This document shows positions 7,037 through 10,823 of a stretch of 10,823 nt of DNA, piece by piece. Position numbers and translations under genes: made by a program. Numbering within the stretch: position 1 is the stretch's first letter; every line of letters begins with the position of its first letter. Origin of the DNA: Pseudomonadales bacterium (GTDB lineage Bacteria; Pseudomonadota; Gammaproteobacteria; Pseudomonadales; UBA3067); assembly GCA_016763235.1 (NCBI GenBank), contig JAESUE010000084.1, positions 1 through 10,823 on the forward strand. The letters are read 5' to 3'. Below the pieces are notes generated by a model. It was not told the DNA's origin, did not search any database, and worked only from the letters and a program-made list of their open reading frames with translations.

Positions 7037-7927
7037 TTAAAAAAAGTCAGGGCTTTCGGCCAGTAGGCTTTTCGCTTTCTTTTGTGCAAAGGTATTAATG
7101 AGCGTGAGGTTCGGTGCTATTGGGTCGCTGGTTAAAACTTCCTTGAGTAATCGATCATGGAGGTCTTGGTCAAAGACTAAGCGTGCATAGAGTTCTGCGT
7201 ACATAGTTTTTACGAGTAGGTTTTTGCCCTTGGATATTTCGATGGCGCGCCCGAAATGTTTTTTACCTACCTCGGGCTTTCCTCCCAATGCTGGAGGAAG
7301 TAGAGAAGCGAGCGTCCCTAAGTAAAGGTGTGCGCCGCCATCGTCATGAAACTCGTCTATCTCAACGACTTTTTCCATAATGAACTGAACTCTCGCCATT
7401 TGGGCGATTGAGTTCCAGTCATCGCTATGGGCCTGAATCCAACTAGCCCAACTACTGCCTAGCGTGTAAAGAAAATCGAGATCTTTCTTGTTGGTATTTG
7501 AAACTAAGAGCTTGAATTCATTAAAAGACTTTTTGTTTAAGCTGCAAAAGTAGGCTTTATGAATACATGCGGCGCGTGAAGCGAAGTCGAGTGATTTATC
7601 CGAAAGAATTTTGGCTCTTGCTGGTTCTTCAACAAACGCTCCCGCATAGGCGTTGGTGATCTTGGCGGCGGAGATTAACAGCTGGCTGCTTTCCGGTTCT
7701 GCCTGGATCAGGCTGTCAAGGAGGATAAGGTAAGCAGGGGTGCCGGCCTTTATGGTTTCCAGATCGTTGCTGTTCAATATCGATTTTGAGAGATTCCCCC
7801 CCACTCTCGCGCCTATGTTGGAGGCAACGGTAACGCAGCCTGCCAATGAGCATACACAGATCGTTACGAAAAGCATGTGTCGATGAGGTTTGGTAAGTGG
7901 TAGTTTTTTATAAAACGTGGTGAGCAT
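7037..7927 (-). CDS. TatT-family TPR-like lipoprotein of a TRAP transporter (T component)
   Basis: A 296-aa lipoprotein. The signal region ends in CSLAGC with the lipidated Cys31, preceded by a basic n-region. A second Met at residue 18 is a possible alternative start. The mature part is all-helical in appearance. TPR-like helices with TPAYLILLDSLIQAEPES (63-80) and the AHLYLGTLASLLPPALGGKP block (199-218) followed by the FGRAIEIS helix match the TatT family, known from the Treponema pallidum Tp0956 protein. That protein is a trimeric lipoprotein which partners with a P-type binding protein. TatT family members may pass hydrophobic ligands to the binding protein. Being the first gene of the T-P-Q-M operon supports the assignment. 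Family recognition is from memory of motif patterns, not a search. Confidence 0.85.
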   Translation of the reverse strand: MLTTFYKKLPLTKPHRHMLFVTICVCSLAGCVTVASNIGARVGGNLSKSILNSNDLETIKAGTPAYLILLDSLIQAEPESSQLLISAAKITNAYAGAFVEEPARAKILSDKSLDFASRAACIHKAYFCSLNKKSFNEFKLLVSNTNKKDLDFLYTLGSSWASWIQAHSDDWNSIAQMARVQFIMEKVVEIDEFHDDGGAHLYLGTLASLLPPALGGKPEVGKKHFGRAIEISKGKNLLVKTMYAELYARLVFDQDLHDRLLKEVLTSDPIAPNLTLINTFAQKKAKSLLAESPDFF

Positions 7928-8070
7928 GTTTTAAGTAACCAGAGTGAATGAAAATCGGGTGGGCTATTCTATCCTAAAGGCCGATTAGGAAGAAGTGCGG
8001 AACGGCGTCTCGTTTAAAGAAATAAAGCTGCAAAAAACAGGCAGGTTGGTGAGTGGTTTAATATACTGTA

Positions 8071-8100
8071 TTGATGCGGTTCTTTGTAATAAGCTATAAA
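8071..8100 (+). promoter_or_regulatory. Candidate sigma70 promoter of the lytic transglycosylase gene
   Basis: TTGATG at 8071-8076 and TATAAA at 8095-8100 are separated by 18 bp. The -10 hexamer matches consensus at 5 of 6 positions and the -35 at 4 of 6. Transcription would start near 8107, giving a leader of about 70 nt before the ATG at 8178. The remaining gap (7928-8070) should also hold the minus-strand promoter of the TRAP operon. Only a TATATT and a TAGAAT with poor -35 partners were seen there. Confidence 0.5.
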
Positions 8101-8177
8101 TCAAAGGGTTGTATTTGTTGTGGCTTTCTTTTTCTAGCGATAAGCGCTGTGTTTATAGCGTAGTTGTGGAGATGTAA

Positions 8178-9431
8178 ATGAAGGGGATTACTCGCTTTAA
8201 TCTGTTGTTGGTAAACGGTGTTCTTTGTTTGTTCCTTCTCTGCGGGCAGGTTTCTGCTAGTTCTGTTTCGATTATTGAGCCTCAGAACCCAGGTTTCTGG
8301 CAAGGTGGAAAAGTGAGTGGCACTTCCTCTCAGCCTAGCGTGAGTAATGATGGCTTGAAAGGTGCCTCTAAGGTGCAGTTGGATCAGTATTATCAAGAAA
8401 TGGTTCAACGACTAAGGTTGGAAGAGAAGAGAACCTTAGTCGACGTTAAAAAACATTGGCCAATAGCGGAGCTTTCAGGGAAATCTAAGTGGGTTGAATA
8501 CGGGGATGGCTGGCAGTCGAAACGTGTTGTGGACTTTGCGAGTAATGAAATACGGGTCAGCTCTCTTAGTCGCATGTCTAACCGAGAGAGTAAAGAATTT
8601 GCGGGTATTCAACTGGGAGAGCTTTTGAGTAGTACCATTTTTGCTGCCTTGCAGCGTGATCCAGTTCTTAAGCATGTTTTAAATATTGAGGATCAGGAAG
8701 GCTTGGATCAACTGGTTTTTAGCGAGCTATTTAAAACAGAGGCACCCACAGCCAAAGATATATCGAAGCTAACACATCGTTTGATGAAGCGCGCGTATGC
8801 CCGTTATCGGGATCAGCTTGCTGTTCGTGGCAATGGGGGCTTGCAGGGTGCTTCAAGCAAGGTTACTTATGTTATCCCGCTGCCAAAAAGCAGGATGCGA
8901 GATAAAGCCAAGCAATACCTCTCTTCGGTAAGAAGGTATTCCAGTGAGTTTGATATCCCTGCGGATTTGGTGATGGCGATTATGCACACTGAAAGCCACT
9001 TTAACCCTTTGGCGCGCTCACATATCCCCGCTTTTGGTTTGATGCAAATAGTTCCTCGCACTGCAGGTAGAGATGCAAGCAGAGTGCTATTTAATAAGAA
9101 AAAGCTTCTTTCTGCAGGGTTTCTTTATCAGCCTGATAACAACATAAAAGTGGGTGCTGCTTATCTCAATATTCTGAGTTTTCGATATCTAAAGAATATT
9201 AAGAATCCAGTTAGTCGAATGTACTGCATGGTTGCAGCCTATAACGCTGGCAGTACGAATGTGGCTAGAGCATTTATACCGGTGCCACAAATGCAGAAAG
9301 CAGTTGGGGTGATTAATGAGATGAGCAATCAGCAGGTTTTGATGCGCTTGATAAAGTTTTTACCGCAACGTGAAACCAGAGAATATGTTGAGAAGGTACT
9401 TAAAAGGCGAAAGCTATATTCGCGGGTTTGA
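8178..9431 (+). CDS. MltC-like lytic transglycosylase (DUF3393 plus SLT domain)
   Basis: A 417-aa exported murein hydrolase that cleaves the MurNAc-GlcNAc bond of peptidoglycan with formation of 1,6-anhydro ends. A signal peptide spans about residues 1-27 (hydrophobic core LLLVNGVLCLFLLCG, then VSA-SS). There is no proper lipobox, unlike E. coli MltC, so it is probably soluble periplasmic or N-terminally anchored. A DUF3393-like domain occupies about 65-215. The SLT domain occupies about 250-410, with catalytic Glu272 in HTESHFNPLARS, FGLMQIVPRTAGRDA (286-300) and the AYNAGS motif (354-359). GGAG lies 6 nt before the ATG. It is divergent from the TRAP operon and is followed after about 50 nt by a small lipoprotein gene, perhaps in one operon. 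Confidence 0.93.
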   Translation: MKGITRFNLLLVNGVLCLFLLCGQVSASSVSIIEPQNPGFWQGGKVSGTSSQPSVSNDGLKGASKVQLDQYYQEMVQRLRLEEKRTLVDVKKHWPIAELSGKSKWVEYGDGWQSKRVVDFASNEIRVSSLSRMSNRESKEFAGIQLGELLSSTIFAALQRDPVLKHVLNIEDQEGLDQLVFSELFKTEAPTAKDISKLTHRLMKRAYARYRDQLAVRGNGGLQGASSKVTYVIPLPKSRMRDKAKQYLSSVRRYSSEFDIPADLVMAIMHTESHFNPLARSHIPAFGLMQIVPRTAGRDASRVLFNKKKLLSAGFLYQPDNNIKVGAAYLNILSFRYLKNIKNPVSRMYCMVAAYNAGSTNVARAFIPVPQMQKAVGVINEMSNQQVLMRLIKFLPQRETREYVEKVLKRRKLYSRV

Positions 9432-9484
9432 CTTCTTGGTGTGTGAGTAAGATAACCTGAGGTTTTCAAATTTATAAGGTGACA

Positions 9485-9970
9485 GTGTTGAAAGGGAAAT
9501 CAACGATATTGCTTATCTCGTTTCTTGCTTTGATTGGGGCGTGCTCAGATAACGAGGCGAGGCGATCCATAACAAGTATTTCAAATGACATTCGTCTAGT
9601 GGAGGAGAATATTGCCGCACTGAAGGATGCCAAGGTGGAATATGGCGAGCAAAAATTCAAGCTGGAAGATGTTACCTATCAATTTTCCCAAGATGAGTTT
9701 AATCCAGTATTACACGGCCGAGCGACGATTATAGCCGTTAACGGGAACGCTCTCCCTGAATTCGCTCGCGTTGAAATCTCCTATCAGGTGTATACTCCAA
9801 ACAAAGAACTCTTAGTCAGCGGCCTGGTACCTGTATCGTTAAAAGGTGGGCGTGGTGAGATGGTTCTGCAGGTGGTCATTCCTGTAATGAGCACTGATGC
9901 CGAGAACGTAAGTATTCAATTAAAGCCATATCAGTGGTATCCGGTTTATATCGCCAGTCCCGCCTCGTAA
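9485..9970 (+). CDS. Small lipoprotein of unknown function
   Basis: About 161 aa. Three non-ATG candidates are in the same frame: GTG at 9479, GTG at 9485 and TTG at 9488. I prefer GTG at 9485 because TAAGG (9475-9479) is 5 nt upstream, whereas GTG 9479 overlaps that site. The N-terminus (lysine, then ILLISFLALIGAC) is a lipoprotein signal with the lipidated Cys two residues before NEARR. After it comes a short charged helix with heptad-like spacing (SISNDIRLVEENIAALKDAK), then a probable beta-sandwich of about 100 residues (GRATIIAVNGNALPEFARVEI). I do not recognise the domain. It is 47-53 nt downstream of the transglycosylase gene and on the same strand, so it may help localise or regulate peptidoglycan turnover, but that is only context. 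Confidence 0.75.
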   Translation: MLKGKSTILLISFLALIGACSDNEARRSITSISNDIRLVEENIAALKDAKVEYGEQKFKLEDVTYQFSQDEFNPVLHGRATIIAVNGNALPEFARVEISYQVYTPNKELLVSGLVPVSLKGGRGEMVLQVVIPVMSTDAENVSIQLKPYQWYPVYIASPAS

Positions 9971-10006
9971 TAACCTTCCTTTTTCAGCGTGTAAATCCTG
10001 CAGTGC

Positions 10007-10034
10007 TTGTGCTCAAGTGGATAATTGGTATGAT
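10007..10034 (+). promoter_or_regulatory. Extended -10 promoter upstream of the DUF35/thiolase leader
   Basis: TGGTATGAT at 10026-10034 fits the extended -10 form TGnTATAAT, with 5 of 6 matches in the hexamer. A poor -35 (TTGTGC, 10007-10012) lies 16 bp upstream, as expected where the TGn element compensates. Transcription would start at about 10041-10042. This leaves a leader of about 240 nt before the first gene. The 310-nt gap from 9971 contains no protein gene I would defend. Confidence 0.55.
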
Positions 10035-10121
10035 GCCACACGATAGGAAGTTGCGAAGTTCCTGACTTTTACCCTGTAGATGTTGGGCGATGATTTCAGC
10101 CGAAGTGCAATACAGGGTGGT

Positions 10122-10145
10122 AAGGCTACTTCGGAGCTTCTTTTC
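10122..10145 (+). terminator. UUCG-capped terminator-like hairpin inside the leader
   Basis: AGGCT-(bulged A)-C-TTCG-G-AGCTT forms a short stem with a highly stable C(UUCG)G tetraloop and a single bulged A at 10128. It is followed at once by TTCTTTTC, which is U-rich in RNA. It could act as an attenuator about 100 nt into the transcript, or as the 3' end of a small RNA. The stem is short (six pairs, one G-U) and the U tract is interrupted, so it would be a weak terminator. The pseudoknot partner at 10128-10134 overlaps it. Confidence 0.45.
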
Positions 10146-10187
10146 TACGGTGCGTTCCTTACACCGCTACCTAGTGTGTCAGAAGCG

Positions 10188-10234
10188 TAGAGGTGTAGTT
10201 TGATGCCGAACCAAAAGTCGGCTGCTTACCTCTA
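10188..10234 (+). promoter_or_regulatory. Second leader helix upstream of the ribosome binding site
   Basis: TAGAGGT (10188-10194) is perfectly complementary to ACCTCTA (10228-10234), and inside it GCCGA (10205-10209) pairs with TCGGC (10218-10222) around an 8-nt loop. The result is a two-part stem with an asymmetric internal loop. No U tract follows, so it is not a terminator. It overlaps the alternative pairing of 10186-10191 with 10144-10149. Confidence 0.45.
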
Positions 10235-10280
10235 AACCTGAATAATAAAACAAAAACAACCCAAACCATTGGAGCGCCAA

Positions 10281-10679
10281 ATGTCAAGAAAACCACTTGA
10301 AGAAGGCTATTTCGTGATACACGAAGATGGCTCACCTGCTTTGTTAGGCTCATACAGCAAAGCTGCTGATCAGCACTACTTCCCAATTCGTAAGCAATGT
10401 CCTATTACAGAAGAACCCGTTGAAACGGTTGAGCTGCCAACGGAAGGAATTCTTTATTCCTGGACATTTATCCACATGCCGGTTATGGGCGCAACTGAAA
10501 TGGGCTTTGGCGGCACAGGCGTAGGTCAAGTTGATCTGCCCGGTGGTATTCGAATTCAAGCTAACCTTGTAGGCAAAGAGGGTGACTGGGAAATCGGCAT
10601 GAAAATGAAGCTGGATCTTCAGCCTGTTGTGAAAAAGGGCGACACAGAGCTTTGTACCTTCTGCTTCTCAGCCGTTTAG
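10281..10679 (+). CDS. DUF35-type OB-fold protein with degenerate zinc ribbon, thiolase partner
   Basis: A 132-aa cytoplasmic protein, starting at the ATG at 10281 with GGAG 6 nt upstream. An in-frame TTG at 10269 overlaps that site and is rejected. It matches the OB-fold acyl-CoA-associated family: HYFPIRKQCP (32-41) sits where the rubredoxin-like ribbon normally is, then ETVELPTEGILYSWTFI (48-64), an OB-fold core, and VDLPGGIRIQANLVG (84-98). Usually the ribbon has two C-x2-C pairs. Here only Cys40 remains, with CPIT in place of CPxC, although LCTFC at 124-128 puts a C-x2-C at the C-terminus. Such proteins form complexes with thiolases, as in BbsA/BbsB of benzylsuccinate degradation and in steroid side-chain degradation systems. 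The next gene begins a thiolase 37 nt downstream. Confidence 0.82.
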   Translation: MSRKPLEEGYFVIHEDGSPALLGSYSKAADQHYFPIRKQCPITEEPVETVELPTEGILYSWTFIHMPVMGATEMGFGGTGVGQVDLPGGIRIQANLVGKEGDWEIGMKMKLDLQPVVKKGDTELCTFCFSAV

Positions 10680-10716
10680 ACCTAAAAATAATTATTAAAA
10701 AATTGGAGAGTTAGAG

Positions 10717-10823
10717 ATGATAGATGACATATATGTCATTGGTGTCGGTATGCACCCCTTTCAAAGATCAGCCCCCCCCGTACGCGATATGTTCTACACC
10801 GCAGCCAAAGCAGCCCTTGGTGA
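10717..10823 (+). CDS. Thiolase-family (acetyl-CoA acetyltransferase / SCP-x-like) enzyme, 5' part only
   Basis: Thirty-five codons are visible before the window ends. The start YVIGVGMHPFQR (6-17), followed by RDMFYTAAKAALG, is the N-terminal strand and first helix typical of the non-condensing, lipid-transfer-like thiolase group that pairs with DUF35 proteins. GGAG lies 9 nt before the ATG. Catalytic Cys and His residues are outside the window. A run of eight C at 10772-10779 encodes Ala-Pro-Pro (residues 19-21), and the frame is consistent on both sides. Confidence 0.8.
   Translation, partial: MIDDIYVIGVGMHPFQRSAPPVRDMFYTAAKAALG

Larger units (their letters stand above)
10042..10280 (+). 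ncRNA. Structured 5' leader RNA with alternative pairings (candidate riboswitch or attenuator)
   Basis: The leader holds several perfect helices. P1 is ACCCTGTA (10071-10078) with TACAGGGT (10111-10118), an 8-bp stem with a 32-nt loop. Within that loop CCGAAGT (10100-10106) is complementary to ACTTCGG (10128-10134) outside it, forming a possible H-type pseudoknot. A second copy of CGAAGT at 10054-10059 could also pair there, and 10049-10065 is itself an imperfect palindrome. CGGTG (10148-10152) pairs with CACCG (10162-10166). TCTACG (10144-10149) can pair with CGTAGA (10186-10191), excluding the helix at 10188-10234. The 10128-10134 segment is also part of a terminator-like hairpin, so formation of the pseudoknot and the terminator is mutually exclusive. 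The final 40 nt are A/C-rich and unstructured around the GGAG ribosome site. I recognise no known class. No covariation was tested. Confidence 0.5.

Noticed and set aside
7928..8070. Minus-strand promoter for the TRAP operon (TAGAAT at 7966-7971 or TATATT near 8060)
   Set aside because: No acceptable -35 hexamer lies at 16-18 bp for the first and only a 3 of 6 match for the second, so I could not place it.
10085..10130. Resemblance of GGCGATGATTTC to the start of the fluoride (crcB) riboswitch
   Set aside because: The rest of the aptamer consensus and its pairing pattern are missing, and the downstream genes do not fit.
10090..10203. A 37-codon ORF (ATG at 10090) in the leader that could be a leader peptide
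   Set aside because: It has no good Shine-Dalgarno, an arginine-rich composition with no repeated regulatory codons, and overlaps the helices. Chance is the simpler reading, although translation-coupled attenuation is not excluded.
10171..10386. A minus-strand ORF across the leader and the DUF35 gene
   Set aside because: It has no ribosome site or domain, and it is antisense to a well-supported gene and to the structured leader.

Overview
The window looks like chromosomal DNA of a free-living, probably marine or aquatic, gammaproteobacterium. The evidence is moderate GC, a methionine-salvage operon, an MltC-like lytic transglycosylase, lipoproteins with ordinary lipoboxes, and a thiolase/OB-fold pair of the kind common in lipid- and steroid-degrading marine lineages. 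A Cellvibrionales-type host is a guess from gene content only. I see no insertion sequence, integrase, CRISPR array, tRNA or rRNA gene.

Layout. (1) 1-1703, minus strand: a compact methionine-salvage operon, mtnB followed after 2 nt by one long frame that encodes MtnC and continues without a stop into MtnD. This frame is an apparent MtnC-MtnD fusion that runs off the left edge. (2) 1915-3989, plus strand: two translationally coupled glycosyltransferases, an ELM1-family protein with a TTG start and a GT4-type enzyme overlapping it by 4 nt. They probably act on an envelope glycan. (3) A convergent junction with a symmetric hairpin at 4056-4081. (4) 4137-7927, minus strand: a complete TRAP transporter operon of the TatT-associated type, in the order T lipoprotein, P binding protein, Q small membrane subunit, M large membrane subunit. 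(5) 8178-9970, plus strand: a periplasmic MltC-like lytic transglycosylase and a small lipoprotein of unknown function. (6) 9971-10823, plus strand: a long leader and then a DUF35-type OB-fold protein and the start of a thiolase.

The most unusual part is the roughly 240-nt leader of the last operon (about 10042-10280). It has an extended -10 promoter, an 8-bp helix whose loop can form a pseudoknot, a UUCG-capped hairpin followed by a U-rich stretch that looks like a terminator, and a further helix before the ribosome binding site. The pseudoknot pairing and the terminator hairpin use the same bases. This is the usual logic of a riboswitch or attenuator, and I recognise no known class in it.

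How the genes work together: MtnB, MtnC and MtnD perform three successive steps of methylthioadenosine recycling. The TRAP operon should import an unidentified organic, possibly hydrophobic, solute using the Na+ or H+ gradient. The thiolase and its OB-fold partner should act on acyl-CoA or sterol-side-chain CoA substrates. The transglycosylase trims peptidoglycan.
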